Shown here: positions 54,545-63,318 of the stretch, piece after piece | Layout: the number at the start of each line of letters is the position of its first letter | Position numbering within the stretch: position 1 is the first letter of the stretch | Source: Bacillota bacterium | GTDB lineage: Bacteria; Bacillota_I; Bacilli_A; RF39; UBA660 | Reading direction: 5' to 3' | Assembly (NCBI GenBank): GCA_015059305.1 | Contig: SVAQ01000003.1 | Span: 105,925 to 169,924 of the forward strand | Length of the DNA: 64,000 nucleotides | Notes under the pieces: generated by a model | Seen by the model: only the letters and a program-made list of their open reading frames with translations | What the model was told of the DNA's origin: nothing | Databases searched by the model: none | Position numbers and translations under genes: made by a program

Positions 54545-55477
54545 TTATTTCATCCTTCCTATATCTCTGTAATTAAGTGGGAATCCCATCTCATCGAGAA
54601 TCTTTTCAATGCTTATAGAATTAATTTTACCATCAAGTATGTCTAATTCATAGTTTAATTCACCAAGCATTAATGCAAAATCATCTTCTTTTAAAACTCT
54701 TTTCAAAATTATAATTAATGCAAATAGATCGTTTTTACCATAGATATATTCTCCATTTATTTTTGGGATATTTAATAAATTGTGATATAAAGTATTGCCC
54801 ACAATAGCTTGAGATCTATTTAAATAACATATATCTTCATGTGCACATAAGTTGCGATAATTTGCTAGTATAGGCAAGTATTCCTCTAAACTTTCTACTT
54901 CTACCTTAAAGACATCTGCTATTTCTTTTTGGTCTTGAGGTTGCAATATTGTGTATAATTCCCCTACAATTCCAAATGAGAGTACTTTAACTACTACCCA
55001 TAAAGGAATGTAACCATAGTTAGCTAAATAGTGACTTGTTGCACTATGTTGTTTACCATTGATACTTATTTGTCGTTTCATTTTATGAATCAAATCATTA
55101 ATTTGTCTATTTTTTGAAGAATCATGAACAAAATTATGAGGGTTTAAGTAATTTTTCTCTTTAAATCCATGATTCTTACTAACAATATGAGATAAAACAC
55201 TTTTCAAGTTATTTTCTACAACTAATATATTTTTGAAAAGAATGTTTCTTAATTGACGATCAAAGGAAAACATAGCATATAATTCTTCAAAAGTTGTTCC
55301 CGCAATAAAACGACGATCTTCTGCAGATCGCATAAACAAAAATCTATATCCGGTCAAAAAAAAGTAATTTTCACGAAGTAAAATTTCCTTTGTTTTTAAT
55401 TCGTCATTAATTACAATTCCCTTTGATCGTAAAATAGCGATTTGTTCGTCTAATGATTTAAATGTTTTATCTTTCAC
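54545..55477 (-). CDS. Abi_2-family (AbiD/F-like) HEPN protein
   Basis: 310 residues, similar to Abi_2 proteins linked to phage resistance. The N-terminus has KEILLRENYFFLTGYRFLFM, and the middle FSFDRQLRNILFKNILVVENNLKSVLSH. The HEPN-type RX4H motif is RNLCAH, followed by EDICYLNR, typical of the family. Such proteins are predicted RNases. GTG start at 55477 with AAGGGAG 5 bp upstream. Upstream of and close to htrA, an unusual pairing. No second defence gene is adjacent. Confidence 0.85.
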   Translation of the reverse strand: MKDKTFKSLDEQIAILRSKGIVINDELKTKEILLRENYFFLTGYRFLFMRSAEDRRFIAGTTFEELYAMFSFDRQLRNILFKNILVVENNLKSVLSHIVSKNHGFKEKNYLNPHNFVHDSSKNRQINDLIHKMKRQISINGKQHSATSHYLANYGYIPLWVVVKVLSFGIVGELYTILQPQDQKEIADVFKVEVESLEEYLPILANYRNLCAHEDICYLNRSQAIVGNTLYHNLLNIPKINGEYIYGKNDLFALIIILKRVLKEDDFALMLGELNYELDILDGKINSISIEKILDEMGFPLNYRDIGRMK

Positions 55478-55560
55478 ACTATTCTCCCTTATTATTGCAC
55501 TATCATTATATCATAAATCATTGTAAATATATTAATTATTTTAAATAAAATAAGTGAAGT

Positions 55561-56211
55561 TTATGTGAAATATTCTATTACACCTTTCGTAATGGCTTCA
55601 CTAATTTTTTGTTGATAACTTTCTGAATTTAATTTTTTTCGTTCACTAGCATTAGATAAGAAACCACATTCTATTAATAATCCCGGAACATTTAAACGCT
55701 TATACATATAAGTCTCTGACGGTATTAACTTAATGTTTCTATCACTTTTTGCTACGTTGTTTAATGACTTTTGCAAAATTAGTGCTAATTTTTTCTCGTT
55801 GGTATTATAAAAAACTTGAGGCCCAAAATATGAACTATCAGTTAAATAATTTAAATGTATCGATAAGTATAAATCCGCTTTACTTTCATTAATTAATTTA
55901 ATCCGGTTATCAAAATCGCTTTTCTTACGATAAATAGCATTTGGTGAAGATAAGTCATAATCCGCCTGCCTTGTTATAATTACACTTGCTCCATATTGTT
56001 CTAAAATATTTTTTAAATGCTGACTTATTTCTAAATTCAAATTTTTTTCATATATATCCCCAAAAACAGTACCAGGATCTACTCCGCCATGACCTGGATC
56101 AACAACAATTATTTTACCAACCAAAGGAAAACTATTTTGCGCATTAATATTTCCAAAAGAAATTATCAACATCAAAAATAAAACAAATGTATAAACTATA
56201 TACTTTTTCAT
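55561..56211 (-). CDS. CwlD-type N-acetylmuramoyl-L-alanine amidase (Amidase_3)
   Basis: 216 residues: signal or anchor sequence (about 1-25), Amidase_3 domain with VDPGHGGVDPGT, EKNLNLEIS, SIHLN and LLIECGFLSN. The short, single-domain form resembles CwlD, which makes muramic lactam in spore cortex. It has no SD and starts 24 bp after the AlkD gene end. Spore formation itself cannot be judged from this window. Confidence 0.9.
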   Translation of the reverse strand: MKKYIVYTFVLFLMLIISFGNINAQNSFPLVGKIIVVDPGHGGVDPGTVFGDIYEKNLNLEISQHLKNILEQYGASVIITRQADYDLSSPNAIYRKKSDFDNRIKLINESKADLYLSIHLNYLTDSSYFGPQVFYNTNEKKLALILQKSLNNVAKSDRNIKLIPSETYMYKRLNVPGLLIECGFLSNASERKKLNSESYQQKISEAITKGVIEYFT

Positions 56212-56235
56212 ATTTAATTGTATGAAAAAAACTTT

Positions 56236-56844
56236 TTATTTTATTCTAAAAGAATCCTTAACCTTTCTTTCATACATTTTCCTTATTTCTAAAGATAAGT
56301 TTGTCATATAATTATCAATAGTTGCTTTATTTTTAACTGCTAATTCACACATTAACCAAGCAATCCCCATTTGACAATAATACTCATTATTTTTTATATT
56401 TTTAACTTTTGATAAAATAAGCTTTAGATACTTGCTATCAGTATAGTATTTCAATAACATTACAAGACCAAATCTAATATAAAAAGTTTGATTGTCATCT
56501 AAATAAGAAAGTACCCAATCAAAATATTTATCTAAATCTTTTTTTACAAAAGATAAATTAGAACAAAAAGTATCGCAAATACTCCAGCAATCTATAAATT
56601 TTATATAATCTTTCACCAAATTGAATCTTTTTATTTCATTTTGCACTTTACTAATAATCATGCCATACAAGATGATATCTTCATAGCTATTTAATTTGAA
56701 ATTCGATATATATTCATCAGCATTAATACCTTTGGAAAGTTTTCTTAAAAAAGAAATTTTAACACCTAAAAGGGGATAAGAAGAGATAATAAGTTTTTGA
56801 TGAAAATCACGGTATTTTTTATCTATATATAGTTCTAAATTCAT
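56236..56844 (-). CDS. AlkD-type DNA alkylation repair glycosylase
   Basis: 202 residues, all-helical HEAT-like repeats characteristic of the AlkD family: GVKISFLRKLSK, WSICDTFCSNL, RFGLVMLLKYY and YCQMGIAWLMCELAVKN. AlkD excises bulky or positively charged alkylated bases. The ATG at 56844 lies about 7 bp from a TATAAT box, so the mRNA is probably leaderless. A longer start at 56862 would contain the -10 box and is less likely. In an operon with the cwlD-type gene. Confidence 0.85.
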   Translation of the reverse strand: MNLELYIDKKYRDFHQKLIISSYPLLGVKISFLRKLSKGINADEYISNFKLNSYEDIILYGMIISKVQNEIKRFNLVKDYIKFIDCWSICDTFCSNLSFVKKDLDKYFDWVLSYLDDNQTFYIRFGLVMLLKYYTDSKYLKLILSKVKNIKNNEYYCQMGIAWLMCELAVKNKATIDNYMTNLSLEIRKMYERKVKDSFRIK

Positions 56845-56850
56845 AGAATT

Positions 56851-56878
56851 ATTATACAACATTTAATTATATAAACAA
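56851..56878 (-). promoter_or_regulatory. Promoter of the AlkD gene
   Basis: -35 TTGTTT (56873-56878), 16-bp spacer, -10 TATAAT (56851-56856). Predicted start near 56844, at or next to the ATG. Confidence 0.6.
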
Positions 56879-56882
56879 ATTA

Positions 56883-56905
56883 AAAGAGCACAATTCATGC
56901 TCTTT
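56883..56905 (-). terminator. Terminator of the XRE regulator gene
   Basis: 8-bp stem AAAGAGCA/TGCTCTTT after the stop at 56931, with TTTTAATTTG beyond it on the minus strand. Confidence 0.8.
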
Positions 56906-56930
56906 CCTATTTTAAATATCCAATATAATT

Positions 56931-57488
56931 TTACTTACAAGTGCCGCCACGAGAAGTAACATCTGTTTTTATAGCATTTAAAACTTGTTGAATATTTGTG
57001 TACATAGTTGCATCCACATTTAAATTATTATCAAAAGTAATTATCTTATCTATAATATATGGAGTTTCATTATTAATCCATACTTCGTAACTATATTCAT
57101 TTCCTTCGACTGTACACTCAATACTTTGCATAGAGGCGCTTGGCTGAACATCAAAATATTCTCGGAAGAAAATTATAGATACTAATACTATACTTATAAT
57201 AATGATAAATAAGAGAATAATTTTTAAAACATTGATAATGGATTTAGTTAGTTTTTCTGTATTTGTTACTTTTGTTATAAGAACTGATTTAATATCATTA
57301 TTAGTTAGGTCATCTAAACTCACTTCAAAGAGTTGTGATAATTGTTGTGATTGTTCGAGATCTGGATATGTTTCTCCTAGCTCCCATTTACTTATTGTTT
57401 GTCTTGCCACACCAATCTTATCAGCTAACTGTTCTTGCGAAAGATTATTTTTCTTTCTTAATTCTAATATTTTATTACCGATTTGCAT
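56931..57488 (-). CDS. XRE-family regulator with membrane segment and exported C-terminus
   Basis: 185 residues: N-terminal Cro/XRE helix-turn-helix (about 4-60, LSQEQLADKIGVARQTISKWELG), a membrane helix (about 85-110) and an outside part of about 75 residues with two Cys. The layout is that of a membrane-tethered sensor-regulator, but the signal is unknown. SD AAAGGAGG. Similar XRE/membrane proteins at 59602 and 61250 show that this region is rich in such regulators. Confidence 0.82.
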   Translation of the reverse strand: MQIGNKILELRKKNNLSQEQLADKIGVARQTISKWELGETYPDLEQSQQLSQLFEVSLDDLTNNDIKSVLITKVTNTEKLTKSIINVLKIILLFIIIISIVLVSIIFFREYFDVQPSASMQSIECTVEGNEYSYEVWINNETPYIIDKIITFDNNLNVDATMYTNIQQVLNAIKTDVTSRGGTCK

Positions 57489-57582
57489 TATATCCTCCTT
57501 TCATCAAACATTCTACTATGTTATAAAGTATTGCTCTACCACTTTTAATTGGAACTTTCGCCCGTTTTTTTAACAAATAAAA

Positions 57583-57640
57583 AAGTGTTAATATGTTTAC
57601 CTTAAAGAAATAAAAACATTCTTAGAACATAACAACACTT
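57583..57640 (-). terminator. Long imperfect terminator after the ABC permease
   Basis: Stem AAGTGTT plus ATGTT pairing with AACAT plus AACACTT across a symmetric internal loop, T6 on the minus strand. It follows the stop at 57646. Confidence 0.65.
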
Positions 57641-57645
57641 ATTTA

Positions 57646-58437
57646 TTAATCGACATTAACTCCCTTCTTAAACAATTTTAAATTAACAAAATATAAAACC
57701 AAAATGTTTAATGTATAGATGCTAATTGCTAAGTATAAACATAATTTAATAGTACCTATATTTAACGAATCCATTGTATAAAATAAATTCATTAGGTCTT
57801 TATTAAATAACGCTACTATAAATACCACTAAAATAGTAAATATTTGAGTTAATATGTATGTACCAAATCCTAATAATATACTAAAAGCTATTTTATTATT
57901 ATTTTTTTTATGACCTAATACTATACCTACATACCCTGATAATAATATGTTCATAGTTTCCAAAAAACAAACAAATATAAATGCTAAAATTAGTGATACA
58001 ACTGTACTTTCATAAACCGTGGCAAGTGGCAATAATAAATTTTTAACCATTTCAATGTTAGCTTTAGAATAATATGCAATAAATAATGTAACCACAATTA
58101 CTAAAGCACTTACAAATAGTGTAATAACAGTTGTTAATATTTTAGATAAATATAATGTTTTTTTATTTATAGGAAGAGTATGCGTTAGATAAGATTCATC
58201 ACCATAAAAATTATTTCTAAATCGAACCCACAATCTCATTACATTATTAATTAAAACATTAAAAATCATAGCTATCGTTGTACCACTACATATTTGTCCG
58301 ATTATTTTTATAATGTATGAATTATCAACGCTCAAAAACAATCTAGTTAAAACTGCAAAAAATATAGATAACCCATAGAATACTATTAAAACTTTATTTA
58401 TGTTTTCTATATCATATTTTAGTAACTTTTTTAACAT
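57646..58437 (-). CDS. ABC transporter permease of the GntR/ABC operon
   Basis: 263-residue membrane protein with six hydrophobic segments (about 18-33, 41-64, 103-125, 145-168, 180-210, 235-255), like YtrC/BcrB-type ABC-2 permeases. It overlaps the ATPase gene by 7 bp. Part of a GntR-ATPase-permease operon whose Bacillus relatives respond to cell-wall antibiotics. The substrate is unknown. Confidence 0.82.
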   Translation of the reverse strand: MLKKLLKYDIENINKVLIVFYGLSIFFAVLTRLFLSVDNSYIIKIIGQICSGTTIAMIFNVLINNVMRLWVRFRNNFYGDESYLTHTLPINKKTLYLSKILTTVITLFVSALVIVVTLFIAYYSKANIEMVKNLLLPLATVYESTVVSLILAFIFVCFLETMNILLSGYVGIVLGHKKNNNKIAFSILLGFGTYILTQIFTILVVFIVALFNKDLMNLFYTMDSLNIGTIKLCLYLAISIYTLNILVLYFVNLKLFKKGVNVD

Positions 58438-59126
58438 TTAAACATCCTCCTAAATATTTCATCAATCGAAGCATCTTCTTTTTTTCTTAGTGTATCTGCA
58501 TCTGACTGTAAAATTATTTTTCCCTTATCTATAAAGATTACCTCATCTAAAATTCTTTCGACATCAGCAATTAAATGCGTTGAGATAATAACGCTAGCTC
58601 CTTCATTAAAATTAGTTAAAATTGTATCTAGTATATAGTCACGAGTCGCTGGATCAACTCCTCCTAATGGCTCATCTAAAATATATAAATCTGCTTTCCT
58701 ACTCATAACGAGAACCAATTGTACTTTCTCTTGCATCCCTTTGCTCATTTTAGATAATTTCTGTGTAATATCTATATCCAAATCTTTAAGTAATTTTCTT
58801 GCTTTTTTAGAATCAAAATTATTATAGAAGTTCTCAAAATAAATTATAACTTTTTCTACTGTCATAGATTTATCTAAATAAGTTCTTTCAGGTAAATATG
58901 AGATAATTTTTTTACTTTCTACTCCTACTTCTTTACCATTAACCAATATTTTTCCTGTAGTCGGAGTAAGTAAATCATTTATAAGTTTTATAAGTGTAGA
59001 TTTACCCGTCCCATTTTTACCTAATAGACCAATAATTTTTCCTTTAGGTATAACTAAATTGACATCTTTCAAAACTTTTTTATCACCAAAACTTTTATTA
59101 ATATTGATGCATTCTAATAATTCCAT
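58431..59126 (-). CDS. ABC transporter ATPase of the GntR/ABC operon
   Basis: 231 residues: Walker A GKNGTGKST, signature MSKGMQEK (variant of LSGGQ, common in the YtrB/BcrA group) and Walker B LYILDEPLGGVD, with STHLIADVE. Overlaps gntR (TAATG) and the permease. Together they form an exporter under YtrA-type control. Confidence 0.93.
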   Translation of the reverse strand: MELLECININKSFGDKKVLKDVNLVIPKGKIIGLLGKNGTGKSTLIKLINDLLTPTTGKILVNGKEVGVESKKIISYLPERTYLDKSMTVEKVIIYFENFYNNFDSKKARKLLKDLDIDITQKLSKMSKGMQEKVQLVLVMSRKADLYILDEPLGGVDPATRDYILDTILTNFNEGASVIISTHLIADVERILDEVIFIDKGKIILQSDADTLRKKEDASIDEIFRRMFKC

Positions 59127-59491
59127 TATTTATTTCCTCCTATTTCTTTTAAATAATTTATAGTTTCACATTTATTAAATCCTATACTTTCCATACTAGA
59201 AAAATATTTATTAGATAGATCATTTGCGTATTGTTTTTTATATCTATCAATTAATTTTTGATCATCAGTAACAAATTTACCATTAGTTCTTTCAGTATGT
59301 ATTAATTTTAAACACTCTAATTCTCCTAAAGCTTTTTGCATAGTATTTGGATTTACTTTTGTTTTTAAGGCAAATTCTCTAACTGATGGCAATCTTTCAC
59401 CTGATTTTATTTTTCCGGATATTATATATATTTTTAATTGTTCTACAAGCTGAATATATATTGGAATATTATTATCAAAGTCAAACTTCAT
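59126..59491 (-). CDS. GntR-family repressor (YtrA type)
   Basis: 121 residues: winged helix-turn-helix with IPIYIQLVEQLKIYII, SGERLPSVREFALKTKVNPNTMQKALGEL and a short tail, typical of the small YtrA subgroup of GntR. ATG 59491 is preferred; AAAGGG is 6 bp ahead. It sits first in an operon with its ABC transporter. An inverted repeat covers its promoter (see 59508-59531), so it probably represses itself and the transporter until a ligand appears (inference from the family). Confidence 0.92.
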   Translation of the reverse strand: MKFDFDNNIPIYIQLVEQLKIYIISGKIKSGERLPSVREFALKTKVNPNTMQKALGELECLKLIHTERTNGKFVTDDQKLIDRYKKQYANDLSNKYFSSMESIGFNKCETINYLKEIGGNK

Positions 59492-59507
59492 ATCTAACCC
59501 TTTCTGC

Positions 59508-59531
59508 ATTGTATCACTTGTATAATACAAT
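59508..59531 (-). promoter_or_regulatory. Operator of the GntR repressor
   Basis: Inverted repeat ATTGTAT-N10-ATACAAT, touching the -10 box and covering the predicted transcription start of gntR. Confidence 0.65.
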
Positions 59532-59558
59532 AATACATTTTATATAAAATTTTGTCAA
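59530..59558 (-). promoter_or_regulatory. Promoter of the GntR/ABC operon
   Basis: Consensus -35 TTGACA (59553-59558), 17-bp spacer, -10 TATTAT (59530-59535), overlapping one arm of the operator. Confidence 0.8.
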
Positions 59559-59564
59559 TAAAAA

Positions 59565-59584
59565 AGCAAATTTTTTTATTTGCT
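59565..59584 (-). terminator. Terminator before the GntR/ABC promoter
   Basis: 7-bp stem AGCAAAT/ATTTGCT followed by T5 on the minus strand. It ends transcription from the broken XRE gene upstream. Confidence 0.7.
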
Positions 59585-59601
59585 CTATAATAAAATATAA
59601 T

Positions 59602-60003
59602 TTATCCTTCATAATTTGGTTTAGCACACACTGTTAAATCAACATTTATTGATTCCAAAAATTTTTTAAATACTTATTATCAGCATCAGTAACAAATTCA
59701 TGACAATAATAAAATTAATACATTCTTTGAGTTCTTTTTAATTTTTTCTTTTACCGTCGATATAATTGCTTTTTCTTTAGCTTCTTCACTAATGTCTTTT
59801 TCTCCATTTATAAGTTCTTCAATATTTATACCTAATTCATTACATAACTTTTTATATAGTGACACATCAGGGAAATTTAAACCTCGTTCCCATTTACTTA
59901 TAGCATTTATACTAACTCCCATTTTTTCTGCGAGTTGTTCTTGTGTCATATTTTTTTCTTTTCTTAATTTAGCAATGAATTTACCGCTTTTATCTTGATT
60001 CAT
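59602..60003 (-). pseudogene. Broken XRE-family regulator gene
   Basis: The 101-residue N-terminal part is a good Cro/XRE helix-turn-helix (about 8-64, MTQEQLAEKMGVSINAISKW) that runs into a possible membrane segment (NVLILLLS) and stops at a TGA at 59698. After the stop, other frames encode HEFVTDADNKYLKNF and then INVDLTVCAKPNYEG to a TAA at 59602, so an original longer gene has probably suffered a deletion or frameshifts. SD AAGGAAG is intact, and the head may still be translated as a DNA-binding fragment. The only TGA stop of the window is here. Confidence 0.6.
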
Positions 60004-60086
60004 TTTCTCACTTCCTTAAAAGGACAATATCACTTTTATATAAAAATTAACACACACTGTTGGTTTAATTTTAATTTAAGTACTAT

Positions 60087-60263
60087 ACAAATTACTTTTT
60101 ATCTCTCTACTCGATTATATCAAAAATTTGCAAAAAAATAGAATGATAAAGAAGTAACCCCAGATCGTGTATGTTGGATTTATGTTGGATTTCATTTTCA
60201 AGTTAAACTTTGATTATTTTCATAATTTATTTGCATCAAAAAAGTCCGAAAACACGGACTTTT
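60087..60263 (-). repeat. Intergenic module A (promoter, 11-bp direct repeats, hairpin)
   Basis: Related to module B at 63319-63526. Read on the plus strand it has CAAATTACTTTTTATCTC with a minus-strand TATAAT (60114-60119), direct repeats CGTGTATGTTG and GATTTATGTTG at 60166-60187 (11-bp period), and a terminator stem AAAGTCCG/CGGACTTT (60241-60262). It lies upstream of the broken XRE gene and downstream of the DUF4097 gene, whose transcript the hairpin ends. Confidence 0.65.
60241..60262 (-). terminator. Terminator of the DUF4097/XRE operon
   Basis: 8-bp stem AAAGTCCG/CGGACTTT with a 6-nt loop, 26 bp after the stop at 60288, with TTTTTTGATG on the minus strand. Confidence 0.8.
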
Positions 60264-60287
60264 AAAGGCTTTTTGATACTATAACTT

Positions 60288-61250
60288 TTAATCTATGGTT
60301 ATCTTAATATCTCCTGTATCAGTAATAATTTCGCACTTTTCTTCTGATATAGTTTTTGGAACGTCTATCTTACCGGTATCACTTTGAATAAAAAACACCT
60401 TATTTGTAAGTAAATTTCCTTGAACATCTCCTGTGTTAGTATTAACATATATTTCTTTAGCATCACAATCTTTAAATTTTACCCTTCCTGTGTCTCTCTT
60501 TATTGAAAGTTTTTCTGTCGCAATTACATTGTCTAAATAAATATTACCTGTACTTCCCCTTGATATAATATTTTTACAATTAGTATTAACTATATTTGTT
60601 TTTCCTGTTGAAACTTTAACATTAATATCCGAATGGCAATTTACATTTTCTATATCTACCTTACCAGTTGAAGTAGAAAGATCTAATATATTAGCACTTA
60701 TATTTTCAATGAGAATATTACCTGTAGTAGTCTTTATTTTTATATTGTCACGTACAGATGCATTATTCATTATATTTCCTGTACTCAACAAAACATCTAT
60801 ACTTTTGAATTTAAACTTCTTAGGTATATTAATATCTCCTGTATTAGACTTTATCGAAAGTTTTCCGTATTCACCTTCGGGAAGATAGATTGTTATTTTA
60901 GGAGATTTGAAATTTATACCGATATATTCATACCACTTTCTTGAATCTACAACATCAATTAAAAGTGTATTATCTTTTACTATAACGGAATGTTTTAAAT
61001 TTTTTTGTTCATTACAAACAACCCTACCGTGTGAATCTTCAAAATAAACAAACTCAATATCCGGTGTATTAGTTGTAATCTTTATGTCCTTAAAATTATC
61101 ATTAATCTCGTATTTATTAGTTTCAAATTTATTTGTCGACAATTTAGTAAAATCCCACTTAAACATTGTCATTACACCTCCAAATATTATACATCCAACT
61201 AGCACCAAAGAAGATGCAACAAAAAACCATATTTTTGTTTTTTTATTCAC
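60288..61250 (-). CDS. DUF4097-family membrane-anchored beta-repeat protein
   Basis: 320 residues: N-terminal helix (about 8-30), then a long run of short beta-repeats with TGDI, TGNI, TGKV and TGKT every 15-20 residues, typical of the DUF4097 (adhesin-like) family. Exported. It is coupled to the XRE gene upstream by a GTG inside the TAG-TGA overlap (start GTG 61250; SD AAAAGGAGG). XRE/DUF4097 pairs occur in many Firmicutes and may handle envelope stress (inference). Confidence 0.85.
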   Translation of the reverse strand: MNKKTKIWFFVASSLVLVGCIIFGGVMTMFKWDFTKLSTNKFETNKYEINDNFKDIKITTNTPDIEFVYFEDSHGRVVCNEQKNLKHSVIVKDNTLLIDVVDSRKWYEYIGINFKSPKITIYLPEGEYGKLSIKSNTGDINIPKKFKFKSIDVLLSTGNIMNNASVRDNIKIKTTTGNILIENISANILDLSTSTGKVDIENVNCHSDINVKVSTGKTNIVNTNCKNIISRGSTGNIYLDNVIATEKLSIKRDTGRVKFKDCDAKEIYVNTNTGDVQGNLLTNKVFFIQSDTGKIDVPKTISEEKCEIITDTGDIKITID

Positions 61251-61861
61251 TAGGATTCCTCCTTTTTAGTAAGGTAGTTCTTGATCCATATAACCGATTT
61301 CTTTGTTAATAGTCCTATCCCCTTTGTTGCAACCTTACATCCATAGAACATATAAATAGCCATACCTGCACCAACAATTCCAGCCCCTATCATAGCAAGG
61401 CCAATGAGTTCCTTGAGAGCAAAAGTGTAGACTCCACCAGATAACGTAATAAGCAAAGCACAACATATTAATGAAAAGAATACAGCCCATAAGCATACGA
61501 TTGCAGCCCAAAGTACTATATAAGTAGTTAAAAAGATTGCGATTATTACAATTAGTAAAGACAACCATATAGGAGAGCCTAGAACTAAAAATAATATTTC
61601 CAAAATATTTAATTTTTTAGGAGTTTTTTCTTTGCAAATTGATTCTTTTTTTAAATCATTAAAATAATCATTTTCTAATAATTCATCAACACTGACTTTT
61701 AATTCTTTAGATAATATCTTTAATTGCTCTGCGTTAGGATATGTTTCGCCCATTTCCCAATTTGATATTGTTTGTCTTGAAACATTTATTTTTTCACTAA
61801 GCTGTTCTTGTGAAAGCCCATTATCTTTTCTTGATTTTAAAATGTTTCTGCCTAAAGACAT
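61250..61861 (-). CDS. XRE-family regulator with C-terminal membrane domain
   Basis: 203 residues: helix-turn-helix (about 4-60, LSQEQLSEKINVSRQTISNWEMG) and then about three membrane helices (about 85-110, 115-140, 145-172) with a basic tail. Coupled to the DUF4097 gene. A membrane-bound regulator is implied, its signal unknown. SD AAAGGAAG. Confidence 0.82.
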   Translation of the reverse strand: MSLGRNILKSRKDNGLSQEQLSEKINVSRQTISNWEMGETYPNAEQLKILSKELKVSVDELLENDYFNDLKKESICKEKTPKKLNILEILFLVLGSPIWLSLLIVIIAIFLTTYIVLWAAIVCLWAVFFSLICCALLITLSGGVYTFALKELIGLAMIGAGIVGAGMAIYMFYGCKVATKGIGLLTKKSVIWIKNYLTKKEES

Positions 61862-61962
61862 ATAATACTTCCTTTCACTTATAATTATAAATATTAATTA
61901 TTAGTTTTTCTACCAAAATATTTTGAAAGTTTATCAAAAATCTTTAACATTTATCAAAATTA

Positions 61963-63297
61963 TTATTTATCTTCAAAATCTTTATAAATATGATTATATT
62001 TCCCACTCACTTTATTTACTTGTGGAAGTTCATGTGATAAAAATATCTCAACATCAGTAATATTCTTACTATTCAAAAATTCTTGTAATTCATTTTTAGC
62101 TTTATCAAATGCTATTTCCTTTTCATCAGCAACAAGTCTTAATTCTAATTTTTGATATGACCTTTGTATTAACTGAAATCTAACAATTTCCTTTATTTCT
62201 TCCAATATTTTATAAAAAGACATTGGTGCAATTAAAACACCATTTTCAAACTCTAAAATATCATCTGTTCTTCCTTCTATTTCTAACCAGCAAGAATTTT
62301 TACCACATTTACATTTTTCATTATGAACAATAATACGATCATTTAATTCATATCTTATAAAAGGTTGTATATAATTAGACAAGTTTGTAATCAGGACTTT
62401 GTCTGAACGAACACCATATCCAACAGGATTATTATCTTTATCAACAGGTTCTATAATTAACCAATCTTCATTTATGTGCAAATGTTTTTCAGAACATTCA
62501 CAAGCAACTTCCCCAGCTTCTGTACAAGAATAATGAGTTTGAACATAGCAATTAAATTTATCGGTTAGTTTTTTTCTAATTTCATCTGTTAATAATTCTC
62601 CACCTGTAATTACAACATTAGGTTTTATTGTAAGCTCTTCAAAACTAGATAAAAGCGCAAGATTAGATGGATAACCACTTAACATAGATGGATTAAATTC
62701 ATTCAGTTCTTTTATAATTTGTTCTTCTGATGCATTTACATCAACAGTAATTTTATTTTTCTTTCTAGGCATTTGTAATTGTAAATATCTAGACATTCCA
62801 CAAGCTAAATAAAATCCATAATTTGCAAATACTCCAGCTGTTCTTTTGCCATTTTTCATAAATGCTTTAAAATCTTCTTTTCTTGCAAAAGTTCTAAATG
62901 CTGCCACTGCTGCAGCCACATCAATATTTTGCTTATCATATAACACTATTGCAGGATTTCCTGTTGAACCAGATGTCTTAAATATAAGATATTTGTCATC
63001 TATCATGCGACCGACATTATCTATATTGCTAGTAAATTCTTCTATTTTTTGCATATTAATATTATTGTCTGTTATCCATCTATCAAAGTTTTTCATCATT
63101 TCTATTTTATTTGTTGTAGGTAATTCTTCTAAACTAAAATCATCACCAATTTTTGCATATAAATCTTTAAAATATAGACTATTATTTCTAGCATATTCAA
63201 CAAGTTTTTTTAATCTTTTATATTGTAATTTTTTTATTTCTTCTTTGCTTAAATTATTACCTTTATAAGTTTTTAACATAGCGATTATAAACCTCAT
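61963..63297 (-). CDS. PaaK/CapK-type adenylate-forming ligase
   Basis: About 444 residues: phenylacetate-CoA ligase-like, with the adenylation loop FKTSGSTGNPAIV near residue 105, THYSCTEAGEVAC, LIITNLSNYIQPFIRYELND-type block and a zinc-like cluster CKCGKNSC. The family activates a carboxylate as acyl-AMP, often for surface polysaccharide or lipid modification. ATG 63297 is preferred (AAGGTG 9 bp upstream). Third adenylating enzyme of the window, but of a different subgroup. Monocistronic. Confidence 0.85.
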   Translation of the reverse strand: MRFIIAMLKTYKGNNLSKEEIKKLQYKRLKKLVEYARNNSLYFKDLYAKIGDDFSLEELPTTNKIEMMKNFDRWITDNNINMQKIEEFTSNIDNVGRMIDDKYLIFKTSGSTGNPAIVLYDKQNIDVAAAVAAFRTFARKEDFKAFMKNGKRTAGVFANYGFYLACGMSRYLQLQMPRKKNKITVDVNASEEQIIKELNEFNPSMLSGYPSNLALLSSFEELTIKPNVVITGGELLTDEIRKKLTDKFNCYVQTHYSCTEAGEVACECSEKHLHINEDWLIIEPVDKDNNPVGYGVRSDKVLITNLSNYIQPFIRYELNDRIIVHNEKCKCGKNSCWLEIEGRTDDILEFENGVLIAPMSFYKILEEIKEIVRFQLIQRSYQKLELRLVADEKEIAFDKAKNELQEFLNSKNITDVEIFLSHELPQVNKVSGKYNHIYKDFEDK

Positions 63298-63318
63298 TTT
63301 TTCACACACCTTATCACA

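Noticed and set aside
62846..63268. 140-residue ORF on the plus strand
   Set aside because: Lies antisense within the PaaK-like ligase; no ribosome site and hydrophobic shadow composition.
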